Below the pieces are notes generated by a model. That model was not told where the DNA came from, ran no database searches, and saw nothing but the letters and a program-made list of their open reading frames with translations. From the NCBI GenBank assembly GCA_002375695.1, contig DFMO01000008.1, positions 124,001 to 188,000 of the forward strand: a stretch of 64,000 bases of DNA, given 5' to 3'. Both the position numbers and the translations under genes were made by a program. Of the stretch, positions 1-8,828 are shown in pieces. Within the stretch, counting starts at the first letter, position 1. Each line of letters opens with the position of its first letter. The stretch comes from Flavobacteriaceae bacterium UBA3591. Its GTDB lineage: Bacteria; Bacteroidota; Bacteroidia; Flavobacteriales; Flavobacteriaceae.

Positions 1-1061
1 AACCACGGAAGCGAAACATGGTCTGCAAAACTTGGTGGCGCTGCACCTGTACCACCTTCACCACCATCTATGGTAATAAAGTCTGGTCCTTTGCCAGTTT
101 CTTTCATCATTTTAGCTAACTGTTCCCATTCGTTTAAACGACCCACTGCCGATTTAATTCCAACGGGTAGGCCAGTGGCTTCGGCAATTTCTTCTACAAA
201 ATCTATTAAGCCGCTAACGCCGTTAAATGCTGAGTGGTTGGGAGGCGACAAAACGTCTTTTCCTATGGGTACGTGTCTAATTTCGGCAATTTCTTCAGTA
301 ATTTTTGAGCCAGGTAAAACGCCTCCTTTCCCAGGTTTTGCTCCTTGTGAAAGTTTTATTTCAATAGCGCGAACTTGCGGATTTTCATCTACAAGCTTTA
401 CCATTTTTTCCAAAGAAAAATTGCCTTTATCATCGCGAACTCCAAAATATCCTGTTCCGAAGTGAAAAACCACATCGGCTCCCGTTTTATGATAGGGAGA
501 TAACCCACCTTCGCCTGTATTGTGGTAAGCATACGCCATTGCGCAGCCTTTATTTAAAGACTCCACAGCACGTGCAGATAAGGACCCGAAACTCATAGCC
601 GACACGTTTATAATTGAAGCTGGACGATACGGTCTACGTCTATTTCGGTAAGCGCCCATTACTTTTGCACAGGGTAAAAAATATGGGTTTTTATAATTTG
701 GATTGTCCTTTTCAACCTTAAAAGGAAGCATAGAATTATTTATAAAAATATAATTAGGCTTATATATGTCGCGATCTGTACCAAACCCTTCGTAGTTATT
801 TTGGTTTTTAGCCGATGCATAAATCCAACCTCTTTCAATTCGGTTAAAAGGAAGTTCCTCACGATTGTTGGCTACAATATACTGTCTTAACTCTGGCCCA
901 ATACTTTCTAGCATATACCTAAAATGGCCCACAAGAGGGAAGTTATGGCTTATGGCATGCCGTTTATTAAAAAAAATGTCTCTTATTACTACGGCAACAA
1001 TTATAATAAGTAGCCAGCCCCACCACGGTATTTCAGATAGAAAAGATAAGATTGATTCCAT
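1..1061 (-). CDS. FMN-binding glutamate synthase family protein (3' end cut by window)
   Basis: I translated this gene from the minus strand; it opens with ATG at 1061 and runs off the left edge, so about 353 N-terminal residues are visible. A hydrophobic stretch near residues 13-27 (WWGWLLIIIVAVVI) predicts an N-terminal membrane anchor. The rest matches the glutamate synthase alpha/beta-barrel (GltB C-terminal) domain: VSAMSFGSLSARAVESLN, the GEGGLSPYH block, KLSQGAKPGKGG, and the FMN/phosphate-binding segment DGGEGGTGAAPPSF near the cut end. Stand-alone proteins of this family lack the glutaminase domain and their substrate is not settled, so I do not call it true GltB. The next gene upstream (pcrA) is divergent. 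Confident of the family, not of the reaction. Confidence 0.9.
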   Translation of the reverse strand, partial: MESILSFLSEIPWWGWLLIIIVAVVIRDIFFNKRHAISHNFPLVGHFRYMLESIGPELRQYIVANNREELPFNRIERGWIYASAKNQNNYEGFGTDRDIYKPNYIFINNSMLPFKVEKDNPNYKNPYFLPCAKVMGAYRNRRRPYRPASIINVSAMSFGSLSARAVESLNKGCAMAYAYHNTGEGGLSPYHKTGADVVFHFGTGYFGVRDDKGNFSLEKMVKLVDENPQVRAIEIKLSQGAKPGKGGVLPGSKITEEIAEIRHVPIGKDVLSPPNHSAFNGVSGLIDFVEEIAEATGLPVGIKSAVGRLNEWEQLAKMMKETGKGPDFITIDGGEGGTGAAPPSFADHVSLPW

Positions 1062-1226
1062 AGATTAATTTTTTATAAAGATATTTAAAATATAGCCTTT
1101 AATACAACAAGAACACACCAAAAAAACCCGATTCAATGAGACTCATTTTTGTTTATAAATTCTCTCCAATCTCTTTAAATATACGCCCGATAATAGTTAT
1201 TTTCACAACTTGAAGAAAATGAAGTT

Positions 1227-3545
1227 TTGGAAAAATATTTAGAACAACTTAATGAAGCTCAACTGGCGCCAGTACTGCAAAAAGACGGTGCTATGATTGT
1301 AATTGCCGGTGCTGGATCTGGTAAAACTAGAGTGCTAACTTTTCGTATTGCTTACCTTATGTCGCAAGGTGTTGACCCGTTTAATATTTTGGCGTTAACG
1401 TTTACCAACAAAGCAGCACGCGAGATGAAAAAACGTATTGCCGAAATTGTAGGGTCAAGCGAAGCTAAAAATCTGTGGATGGGAACCTTTCACAGTATTT
1501 TTGCAAAAATTCTTCGGTTTGAAGCCGATAAACTTGGCTATCCTTCAAACTTTACAATTTATGACACCCAAGACTCTCAAAGCGTAATTAGATCTGTGAT
1601 TAAAGAAATGCACCTCGATAAAGATGTGTATAAATACAAACAAGTTTACTCGCGTATTTCTTCGTATAAAAACAGTTTGATTACAGTAAAAGCGTACTTT
1701 AATAACCCTGAGTTAATGGAAGCCGATGCGATGGCAAAAATGCCGCGATTGGGCGATATTTATAGCGCTTATGTAGATAAATGCTTTAAAGCCGGCGCAA
1801 TGGATTTTGACGATTTGTTGTTAAAAACCAACGAGTTGCTTACCAGGTTTCCAGATGTTTTGGCAAAATACCAAAACCGCTTTCGGTATATTTTGGTCGA
1901 CGAGTATCAAGATACAAACCACAGTCAGTATTTAATTGTACGAGCTTTGTCTGATAAGTTTCAAAACATTTGTGTGGTTGGCGACGATGCGCAGAGTATT
2001 TATGCTTTTAGAGGGGCAAACATTAATAATATTTTAAACTTTCAGAAAGACTATGACGATGTAAAAGTATTTCGATTAGAACAAAATTATCGCTCTACAA
2101 AAAACATTGTAAACGCAGCCAATACTGTAATCGAGAAGAATAAAACGCGACTCGATAAAATTGTTTGGACAGCAAATGATGAAGGTAACAAAATTATTGT
2201 AAATAGAACTATGACCGATGGGGACGAAGGCCGATTTGTTGCTAGTTCTATTTTTGAAAATAAAATGAACCATCAACTCAAAGATGGCGATTTTGCAATT
2301 TTATACCGTACAAACGCACAAAGTCGTGCCATTGAAGATGCGCTGCGTAAAAAAGATATTCCGTATAGAATTTATGGAGGGTTAAGCTTTTATCAACGCA
2401 AAGAGATTAAAGATGTGTTAGCCTATTTGCGCCTTATTTTAAACCCGAAAGATGAAGAGGCATTAAAACGCGTAATAAACTATCCGGCTCGTGGAATTGG
2501 TGCCACCACCATAGAGCGATTAGTGGTTGCCGCTAACCATTACAAACGTTCAATTTTTGAGGTGATGAAAAACATCGAAAAAATTGATTTAAAGATTAAC
2601 AAAGGAACACAAACTAAGTTGCAAGATTTTGTAACTATGATAGAAAGCTTTCAAGTAGTTAATCAAAATTCAGATGTGTTTACAATTGCCGAACACGTTG
2701 CAAAAAAAACAGGTTTATTACAAGAACTAAAAAAAGATGGAACGCCCGAAGGGATTGCCCGTATTGAAAATATAGAAGAATTGCTTAACGGTATGCGCGA
2801 TTTTGTTGAAGAACAAAAAGAAATTGCCGATGCAACCGGGTCGTTAGCCGAATTTATGGAAGATGTGGCCCTTGCTACCGATTTGGATAATGATAAAGGC
2901 GACGATGATAGAGTAGCGCTTATGACCGTCCATTTGGCAAAAGGATTGGAGTTTCCGTATGTGTATATTGTAGGGATGGAAGAAGATTTGTTCCCAAGCG
3001 GAATGAGTATGAATACACGAAGCGAATTAGAGGAGGAGCGAAGGCTGTTTTACGTGGCGCTTACACGAGCCGAAAAACAAGCTTACTTAACTTATACGCA
3101 ATCTAGATACCGTTGGGGGAAATTAATAGATGCCGAACCCAGTAGATTTATTGAAGAAATTGACGAACAGTTTTTGGAATATTTAACTCCAATAACCGAA
3201 AACCGTTATAAACCGCTTTTAGATGCCGATATTTTTGATGAAGTTGATCACAGTAAATTGCGATTGCGAAAACCTGTTGCAGGAAAACCTCCAAAAGGCC
3301 CCACCGAAGCACAACTAAAAAAATTGCGAAGACTAAAACCAGTAAAAAGCGACACCAATAAAAATTTTAACGCCAAAGACGCCAATTTAACTGAAGGTAC
3401 TATGGTAGAACACGTGCGTTTTGGGAAGGGTAAAATTTTAAAGCTCGAAGGTGTTGGAGCCGATACAAAAGCCGAAATAGACTTTGAAAATGGTGGCTTA
3501 AAAAAGCTGTTGTTACGTTTCGCTAAATTGAAGATTTTAGATTAA
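1227..3545 (+). CDS. pcrA: UvrD/PcrA-type ATP-dependent 3'-5' DNA helicase
   Basis: Superfamily 1A helicase of 772 residues, normal for UvrD/PcrA, acting in nucleotide excision and mismatch repair and in clearing recombination intermediates. Visible motifs in order: Walker A GAGSGKT (about residue 27), ALTFTNKAAREM (Ia), LVDEYQDTN (II), GDDAQSIYAFRGA (III), LEQNYRST (IV), VALMTVHLAKGLEFPYVYIV (V) and EEERRLFYVALTRA (VI). The C-terminus carries the PcrA tudor-like segment EGTMVEHVRFGKGKILKLEG, which in PcrA contacts RNA polymerase. The start is TTG at 1227; an ATG at 1219 is out of frame and soon stops, and an in-frame stop lies at 1194. Cytosolic; transcribed divergently from the glutamate-synthase-like gene. 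Confidence 0.95.
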   Translation: MEKYLEQLNEAQLAPVLQKDGAMIVIAGAGSGKTRVLTFRIAYLMSQGVDPFNILALTFTNKAAREMKKRIAEIVGSSEAKNLWMGTFHSIFAKILRFEADKLGYPSNFTIYDTQDSQSVIRSVIKEMHLDKDVYKYKQVYSRISSYKNSLITVKAYFNNPELMEADAMAKMPRLGDIYSAYVDKCFKAGAMDFDDLLLKTNELLTRFPDVLAKYQNRFRYILVDEYQDTNHSQYLIVRALSDKFQNICVVGDDAQSIYAFRGANINNILNFQKDYDDVKVFRLEQNYRSTKNIVNAANTVIEKNKTRLDKIVWTANDEGNKIIVNRTMTDGDEGRFVASSIFENKMNHQLKDGDFAILYRTNAQSRAIEDALRKKDIPYRIYGGLSFYQRKEIKDVLAYLRLILNPKDEEALKRVINYPARGIGATTIERLVVAANHYKRSIFEVMKNIEKIDLKINKGTQTKLQDFVTMIESFQVVNQNSDVFTIAEHVAKKTGLLQELKKDGTPEGIARIENIEELLNGMRDFVEEQKEIADATGSLAEFMEDVALATDLDNDKGDDDRVALMTVHLAKGLEFPYVYIVGMEEDLFPSGMSMNTRSELEEERRLFYVALTRAEKQAYLTYTQSRYRWGKLIDAEPSRFIEEIDEQFLEYLTPITENRYKPLLDADIFDEVDHSKLRLRKPVAGKPPKGPTEAQLKKLRRLKPVKSDTNKNFNAKDANLTEGTMVEHVRFGKGKILKLEGVGADTKAEIDFENGGLKKLLLRFAKLKILD

Positions 3546-3621
3546 ATGTTAATAGATTTCTGGATTTAATTGTATTTTGTTTTTGTGAAATTTCAACTAA
3601 CTTTAAATAAAATTTATTGCC

Positions 3622-4239
3622 ATGGCTGAATTCATTAAGATTTACGAAGAAAACCCAAATCCCAAAGAAATAAAACGCGTAGTAAAAATATTACGGGAGG
3701 GCGGTGTTATTATCTATCCAAGCGATACTGTTTACGCACTGGGGTGCGATATAAAAAACAATCGCGCCATGGAACGTGTTGCACAATTGCGTGGTGTAAA
3801 ACTTGAAAAGGCTAATTTTTCGTTTGTTTGCGAAGATTTAAGCAACTTAAGCGATTATGTTAGGCAAATTGACACACCAACCTTTAAAATTTTAAAACGA
3901 AATCTTCCTGGTCCATATACCTTTATCTTACCAGGAAATAATAATTTACCAACGGTTTTTAAAAAGAAAAAAGAAGTTGGAATTCGTGTGCCCGATAACG
4001 CCATTACACGCGCAATTGTTAGCGAATTGGGCAATCCAATAATTTCTACTTCTATTAAAGATGACGATGAAGTTATTGAATACACCACAGACCCCGAATT
4101 AATTTTAGAAAAATGGGACCGCCAAGTAGATTTAGTTATAGACGGTGGTTACGGCGGAAATGTAGCATCTACAGTTATCGATTTAACTGGCGATGAACCC
4201 GTTATTGTTCGTGAGGGAAAAGGAAGTTTAGAGCTTTAA
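3622..4239 (+). CDS. Sua5/YciO/YrdC family protein (YciO-like)
   Basis: 205-residue YrdC-fold protein. The N-terminus has the family signature GGVIIYPSDTVYALGCDI (residues about 28-45), followed by the nucleotide-binding region with LPGPYTFILPG and VGIRVPDN. YrdC/Sua5 proteins make threonylcarbamoyl-AMP from threonine, bicarbonate and ATP for the t6A37 tRNA modification. The FSFVCEDLSNLSDYV segment and short length without a Sua5 C-terminal domain resemble the YciO branch, whose activity is weaker or different. It lies 76 bases after pcrA on the same strand and may be co-transcribed. Whether it is the cell's essential t6A synthase depends on whether another copy exists elsewhere. Confidence 0.88.
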   Translation: MAEFIKIYEENPNPKEIKRVVKILREGGVIIYPSDTVYALGCDIKNNRAMERVAQLRGVKLEKANFSFVCEDLSNLSDYVRQIDTPTFKILKRNLPGPYTFILPGNNNLPTVFKKKKEVGIRVPDNAITRAIVSELGNPIISTSIKDDDEVIEYTTDPELILEKWDRQVDLVIDGGYGGNVASTVIDLTGDEPVIVREGKGSLEL

Positions 4240-4256
4240 TTTAAAAGGTTTACGTG

Positions 4257-4598
4257 TTATTCATTTTTTAAAAGATGTTTTAAACCGCGATATAAGTTTT
4301 TTTCTAAAATATCCATTTCGCCATCTGCTAAAAATAGTTTTTTAATACTTTGAAAAGCTTCGTCTATTTCTTCTTTTGAATAGTTAAGTCTTTCAATTGT
4401 ACTGTATATTTTTTGAATTTGTTGATAATCGTTGTCTTCTTCAAACTCCTTTCTTACTTTTTGATATTTCTTTTCTCCAACTCTCGATTTAATATATTCT
4501 TTTTCTTCTTTTGAAATCTCAAAATTGGCAAATGCACAGTATAATAGCATATACGCCTTTAATTCTTCGTGGGTCCAATCGGTCTTAAATTCTTCCAT
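4257..4598 (-). CDS. TerB-like small acidic helical protein
   Basis: 113-residue, strongly charged, all-helical protein with no signal peptide. The pattern of an early LKAYMLLYCAFANFEISKEE segment and a late FLADGEMDILEKNLYRGLKHLL segment is like the two helical repeats of TerB/DjlA-type domains, whose acidic loops may bind metal. Proteins of this type are associated with tellurite resistance operons but are also common as orphans; here there are no ter genes nearby, so a tellurite role is not supported. It converges with the YrdC-like gene with only 17 bases between stop codons. Assignment is from sequence pattern only. Confidence 0.6.
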   Translation of the reverse strand: MEEFKTDWTHEELKAYMLLYCAFANFEISKEEKEYIKSRVGEKKYQKVRKEFEEDNDYQQIQKIYSTIERLNYSKEEIDEAFQSIKKLFLADGEMDILEKNLYRGLKHLLKNE

Positions 4599-4688
4599 AT
4601 TCTAAGTTTTCTGCCAGATTAATTATTCTTTTCTAAGATACGAAAAACGCGGTTAAAAGTTTGCCCACAGTAAGGTTAAAAAAAACAA

Positions 4689-4717
4689 AAAGCCCAATCT
4701 AAAATAGATTGGGCTTT
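4689..4717 (-). terminator. Rho-independent terminator of the OmpA gene
   Basis: Perfect inverted repeat with 11-13 bp arms (core AGCCCAATCTA / TAGATTGGGCT) and a 3-base loop. Read on the minus strand it is followed by a long T-rich run, and it lies 25 bases beyond the stop of the OmpA-family gene. Confidence 0.9.
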
Positions 4718-4741
4718 AAAAATTTTATAAAGCTTAAAAGC

Positions 4742-5602
4742 TTAGTTTCCGGCTTCAAGATTTTTCATCTCTTTTTCAATCATATCATAGAACTGATCAA
4801 TTTTTGGAAGTACTAAGATTCTTGTACGTCTGTTTGTAGCTCTATTTTCGGCAGTAGTGTTTGGCACCAACGGAACATATTCAGAACGTCCTGCTGCAAC
4901 CAATCGAGATGGCTCAACGCCAAGGTTTTGAAGCTCGCGAACAATTGCTGTTGCACGTTTTACACTTAAATCCCAGTTGTCTAACAGCTCACCTCTACGA
5001 CGGTATGGTACGTTATCTGTGTGTCCTTCAACCATTGCCTCAAATTCAGGCTTTCCGTTAATTACTTTTGCTACTTTTCCTAAAATTTCAGTCGCTCTGC
5101 TAGAAATTTGGTAGCTACCACTCTTAAAGATTACCTTGTCTGAAAGTGAAATATAAACAACTCCTTTTTCAACATTAATTTCAATATCTGGGTCGTTAAT
5201 ACCTACTTCTTTTTTCAAACTTGTAACCAAAGCCAAGGTAACACTATCCTTTTTGGTAAGTGCATCTTGCAACCTTGTAATCTTCATATCTTTTTCTCTT
5301 AAACTCTCTAAAGATTTCTCAAGATTTGTAGCCCCTTTTGAAGTTAACATTGTAAGTTCTTTTGAACTTTGAATAAGATCTTCATTCGTCTTTTTCAAAT
5401 CGGCTAAGCGTTCTTCCAAAACCTTAGCTCTAGCTGTAGTTGCAGCTCTTTCGGTAAGACATTCATTAAGTTTTACGGTAGCTGTATTCAGTAGGTCTTG
5501 AGTGTTTTTTTGTTTTGCCTCAAGTTCAGCGTATTTTTTGCTCGAAACACACGAGGTAAACGCTAAACTAGAACATACAGCTAAAATCAATAGTTTTCTC
5601 AT
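4742..5602 (-). CDS. OmpA-family peptidoglycan-binding lipoprotein
   Basis: 286 residues. The N-terminus is a lipoprotein signal with lipobox LAFTSC (Cys at residue 17), so it should be anchored to a membrane, most likely the outer one. Residues about 25-115 are a heptad-rich coiled coil (many Leu/Glu/Lys). The C-terminal half is an OmpA-C domain: VYISLSDKVIFKSGSY, then VEGHTDNVPY with the usual D and later NRRTRILVLPK, which binds the diaminopimelate of peptidoglycan. The gene is monocistronic, with its own terminator. Likely an envelope-tethering protein of the Pal/OmpA kind, with the coiled coil acting as a spacer. Confidence 0.92.
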   Translation of the reverse strand: MRKLLILAVCSSLAFTSCVSSKKYAELEAKQKNTQDLLNTATVKLNECLTERAATTARAKVLEERLADLKKTNEDLIQSSKELTMLTSKGATNLEKSLESLREKDMKITRLQDALTKKDSVTLALVTSLKKEVGINDPDIEINVEKGVVYISLSDKVIFKSGSYQISSRATEILGKVAKVINGKPEFEAMVEGHTDNVPYRRRGELLDNWDLSVKRATAIVRELQNLGVEPSRLVAAGRSEYVPLVPNTTAENRATNRRTRILVLPKIDQFYDMIEKEMKNLEAGN

Positions 5603-5710
5603 AATTATTTAAGTTGTTATAAAATTTATTCTAAAGTTTGGATTTTGCACATAAAAGACCAAAATTATTAAAATAGCCGTGAGCCCCGAAATGATTAACA
5701 ATAATTTATG

Positions 5711-6703
5711 CTATAGATTTTTAAAACGGCGATTTTTCTTTATAAAATACTGAAATACAATAGATTTAGTGTAAAAATATGCGTCAGATTTTACTGTGTT
5801 TTTGCGTTTTTTTAAAAACTTTGGGATTAAACTATAAAAGCTAAAATGTGCCTTTAAAATTGCGATAAAATGTTTGGGTTTCCCTTGAATTAAAAACTGA
5901 AAAGCTGCAACTGCATCTAGTGCCATTCGAACAAAAATAGCGGTAAATGCTTTAAAACCACTTACATTTTTAAGAAGATTTAAAAGTGAATTTCTGAAAT
6001 TATAAAAAGTTTTTTTTGGGTTTATGTTTGCCAAAGTTGCTCCGCCTACATGATAAATTGAAGATGCTCCCACATAAAGTATTTTTCCGCCAAGCGACTG
6101 TAAACGCCAACATAGATCAATTTCTTCTTGATGGGCAAAATAATCTTCATCAAAAGCACCAGCTTGCCAAAAGGCATCTGCTTTTACAAATAAACAAGCA
6201 CCCGAAGCCCAAAAGATTTCGGCTACATCGTTGTATTGTCCTATATCGTTTTCGAGGGTGTCAAAAATTCTTCCGCGGCAAAAAGGATAGCCATATTTAT
6301 CTAAAAATCCGCCGGCTGCTCCAGCATATTCAAATTTTTCTTTGCGTTTGTCATCCAAAATTTTAGGTTGTGCCGCTACTACCGTTGCATCATTTTTAAA
6401 TATTTCAACAATGGGTTGCAACCAATTTTTGGTTACTTCAACATCGCTATTCAACAACACAAAAAGATCTTCGGTTAAATTTTTAAGTGCATCGTTATAA
6501 CCTTTGGCATAGCCGCCATTTGTTTTGTTATGTATTATTTTTACGGTGGGAAATTGTTTGTTTACTAAGGCTATAGAATTGTCTGTAGAAGCATTGTCTG
6601 CCACATACACCGTAGCATCCTCGGAATAATTTACTACCGAAGGCAGAAATTTTTCAAGTAAATCTTGACCGTTCCAATTTAAAATAACAACAGCTACTCT
6701 CAC
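5711..6703 (-). CDS. GT2 family glycosyltransferase
   Basis: 330 residues, GT-A fold family 2. The opening VAVVILNWNGQDLLEKFLPS and VYVADNASTDNS give the nucleotide-sugar-binding strand; LLNSDVEV is the DxD-like metal site; EEIDLCWRLQ near residue 190 is the ED-type acceptor/catalytic motif seen in rhamnosyltransferase-like GT2 enzymes. The C-terminal 100 residues contain hydrophobic and basic stretches consistent with membrane association. The start codon is GTG. It probably adds a sugar to a cell-surface polysaccharide or O-antigen; donor and acceptor cannot be told. It sits alone rather than in a polysaccharide cluster. Confidence 0.9.
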   Translation of the reverse strand: MRVAVVILNWNGQDLLEKFLPSVVNYSEDATVYVADNASTDNSIALVNKQFPTVKIIHNKTNGGYAKGYNDALKNLTEDLFVLLNSDVEVTKNWLQPIVEIFKNDATVVAAQPKILDDKRKEKFEYAGAAGGFLDKYGYPFCRGRIFDTLENDIGQYNDVAEIFWASGACLFVKADAFWQAGAFDEDYFAHQEEIDLCWRLQSLGGKILYVGASSIYHVGGATLANINPKKTFYNFRNSLLNLLKNVSGFKAFTAIFVRMALDAVAAFQFLIQGKPKHFIAILKAHFSFYSLIPKFLKKRKNTVKSDAYFYTKSIVFQYFIKKNRRFKNL

Positions 6704-6740
6704 GCGACAAAGATAGATTTTTGAAAGCGAATTTTTAAAA

Positions 6741-7184
6741 TCATTTATACGGGGGGATGTCTTTTAAAAAATTATACCGTTTATTTTTAAAATCGACTTC
6801 ACAAAAGTAATGTTCCAATCCGTTGGTAACCATTAAAAATTCGGCTTGTAATGCCATATTATAACGTGCAATTTGATCGAATGTATTTTGAGTAATAGGT
6901 ATGGATGGCGCCTTACATTCTACAATTAAAAAAATACTTCCGTCGTTTTTAAATACTACTACGTCGTATCTTTTTACTGTATTATTTAGTTTTAATTGTT
7001 TTTCAACATTAATAAGACTTTTGGGATATTTTTTTTCTTTTAGAAGAAATTGAACTGCGTGTAATCTAACCCATTCTTCGGGTTCTAAAACCACAAATTT
7101 TTTTCTTATTTCATCAAAAACCAACGTTTTATTTTCGCTACTTTTGAAGCGAAAGGAATACTGTGGAAAGTTTAGTTTTTGCAT
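6741..7184 (-). CDS. HsdR N-terminal-like (PD-(D/E)XK) stand-alone protein
   Basis: About 147 residues from the ATG at 7184 (an upstream TTG at 7199 would add five residues). It resembles only the N-terminal nuclease domain of type I restriction HsdR subunits: RYDVVVFKNDGSIFLIVECKAP has the D...ExK catalytic pattern of PD-(D/E)XK nucleases, preceded by EEWVRLHAVQFLL. No helicase part, methylase or specificity subunit is nearby, so it is not a restriction system by itself. It is divergent from holA with 121 bases between the starts. In Bacteroidota such an orphan is often seen beside holA, suggesting a housekeeping DNA role, but none is established. Confidence 0.8.
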   Translation of the reverse strand: MQKLNFPQYSFRFKSSENKTLVFDEIRKKFVVLEPEEWVRLHAVQFLLKEKKYPKSLINVEKQLKLNNTVKRYDVVVFKNDGSIFLIVECKAPSIPITQNTFDQIARYNMALQAEFLMVTNGLEHYFCEVDFKNKRYNFLKDIPPYK

Positions 7185-7305
7185 AACACAAAGAAACAAA
7201 TTTAGAATACATTTCCGCTTTAAAGTTAAATTATATATCTGCTCTCAAGTAGGTGAGTGGTATAAATTTAGTGCAATTCTGCACTTAAAAAGACATTTTT
7301 CACCA

Positions 7306-8310
7306 ATGCCGTTAGACAAAGTAAAAACTATAATCAACGATATTAAAAAAGGGCATACAAAACCTATGTATTTTTTAATGGGTAATGAGCCTTATTATAT
7401 CGATGGAATTTCAAAATATATTGAAGAGAATGTTTTAACCGATGCAGAAAAAGGCTTTAACCAAATGGTGTTATACGGGCGCGATATTTCGGTAGACGAT
7501 ATTGTTAGCAATGCTAAGCGCTTTCCGATGATGGCCGAAAAGCAAGTTATTATTGTAAAAGAAGCGCAAGACCTCTCACGAACTATTGAAAATCTGTTGG
7601 CATATGCCCAAAACCCACAGCCCACTACAATTTTGGTTCTTTGTTACAAATATAAAACACTAGACAAACGCAAAAAGTTGGTTAAGGCCATTGCCGAAAC
7701 TGGGGTGATTTTTGAAAGTAAGAAATTGTACGAAAACCAAGTGCCAGACTGGATTAAACGTGTGCTCGCCGGAAAAGGCTATACCATTACTCCCAAGGCT
7801 GCACAAATGCTTGTTGAATTTTTAGGGACCGATTTAAGCAAGGTAAATAACGAACTAGAAAAACTGCAATTAATTTTAAAGCCGGGTGAACAAATTACAC
7901 CTCAAATTATTGAGGAAAACATTGGGATTAGTAAAGACTTTAACAATTTTGAGTTGCAAAATGCTATTGGCGCGAAGGATATTAAAAAAGCTTTTGCGAT
8001 AATTCAATATTTCGCTCAAAATCCAAAAAATAATCCGTTGCTAATGACGGTGGCGCTACTCTATTCTTTCTTTACAAAATTGCTGAAATATCACGCGCTT
8101 TCAAATAAAAGAGAAGCTGCAAAAGTACTTGGAGTAAACCCTTATTTTGTAAAAGATTATCAAACCGCGGCGCGAAATTACCCAATGAAAAAGGTGAGCG
8201 CGATTATTGGTGTCCTTAAAGAGATAGACTTAAAAGAGAAAGGAGTTGGAGCGGCAAATCTTTCGCAAGCCGATTTGTTAAAAGAATTATTAGTGAAAAT
8301 TTTCAACTAA
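7306..8310 (+). CDS. holA: DNA polymerase III delta subunit
   Basis: 334 residues, typical for HolA. The delta subunit opens the beta sliding clamp as part of the clamp loader. Segments such as GHTKPMYFLMGNEPYYID, ANNELEKL-like helices (LSKVNNELEKLQLIL) and the C-terminal helical collar region (NPLLMTVALLYSFFTKLLKYH) fit the family. I chose ATG at 7306 because the homologous core begins there; the reading frame stays open upstream to 7144 but that extension has no family-like sequence and would overlap the divergent HsdR_N gene. Cytosolic, replisome-associated. Confidence 0.92.
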   Translation: MPLDKVKTIINDIKKGHTKPMYFLMGNEPYYIDGISKYIEENVLTDAEKGFNQMVLYGRDISVDDIVSNAKRFPMMAEKQVIIVKEAQDLSRTIENLLAYAQNPQPTTILVLCYKYKTLDKRKKLVKAIAETGVIFESKKLYENQVPDWIKRVLAGKGYTITPKAAQMLVEFLGTDLSKVNNELEKLQLILKPGEQITPQIIEENIGISKDFNNFELQNAIGAKDIKKAFAIIQYFAQNPKNNPLLMTVALLYSFFTKLLKYHALSNKREAAKVLGVNPYFVKDYQTAARNYPMKKVSAIIGVLKEIDLKEKGVGAANLSQADLLKELLVKIFN

Positions 8311-8320
8311 AAATAAATTT

Positions 8321-8698
8321 CTACTTACGGTCTATTGCAAACTTGCCGGGGCCTAACAGGGCAATAGCTATAAATGCAAACATATATAACAAGGCCATTT
8401 CTTTAGTGCCTATTGGATCTGTGGCGTGAACAATAAATGCAGCTACCGCCATTGTAATAATTATAGGGATAGCCGACAGCCGTGTTTTAAAACCAACAAT
8501 TACTAAAATAGGAAATACTACTTCCCCAATTACGGCAAGAACCAAGGTTGGGGCAGCGCCTATGCCAATTGGGTTTCCAAACGAAAAATCGCCCGAAAGC
8601 AGTTTTAAAAGCTTTGGAATTCCGTGCGTTAACATCATCCCGCCAAAACCTAAGCGAAGCAATAATAATCCAATATTTGAATATGTCGAAGTAACCAT
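8321..8698 (-). CDS. DoxX family membrane protein
   Basis: 125 residues with four predicted membrane segments. The N-terminal GLLLLRLGFGGMMLTHGIPKLL is the DoxX/DoxD signature, followed by FPILVIVGFKTRLSAIPI. DoxX family members are small inner-membrane proteins; some act with thiol or quinone redox partners, but most in Bacteroidota have no known substrate. The gene converges with holA, 10 bases from its stop, and is divergent from menA. Confidence 0.88.
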   Translation of the reverse strand: MVTSTYSNIGLLLLRLGFGGMMLTHGIPKLLKLLSGDFSFGNPIGIGAAPTLVLAVIGEVVFPILVIVGFKTRLSAIPIIITMAVAAFIVHATDPIGTKEMALLYMFAFIAIALLGPGKFAIDRK

Positions 8699-8777
8699 AA
8701 TTTATAGACTGAAAATTTTTTATGCGAATATAGTAAAACGGGTTGTTTTTTTTAGTTGCCCTCGATAATTTAAAAAA

Positions 8778-8808
8778 TTGCGGCTGCCTTATTTTAAATG
8801 TATTTTTG
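8778..8808 (+). promoter_or_regulatory. Bacteroidota-type promoter for menA cluster
   Basis: TTG at 8778-8780, a 20-base spacer, then TATTTTTG at 8801-8808, matching the Bacteroidota sigma factor consensus TTG-N19/20-TAnnTTTG. It sits 20 bases before the menA start. Confidence 0.75.
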
Positions 8809-8828
8809 CTAAATAAAATTTTTGGTGA

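Noticed and set aside
70..465. 131-residue plus-strand open frame
   Set aside because: It is antisense to the glutamate-synthase-like gene, whose minus-strand reading gives clear family motifs.
865..1068. 67-residue plus-strand open frame
   Set aside because: Antisense to the N-terminus of the same gene; no motif or promoter.
4257..4598. Tellurite-resistance function for the TerB-like gene
   Set aside because: No other ter genes nearby; TerB-like folds occur widely without that role.
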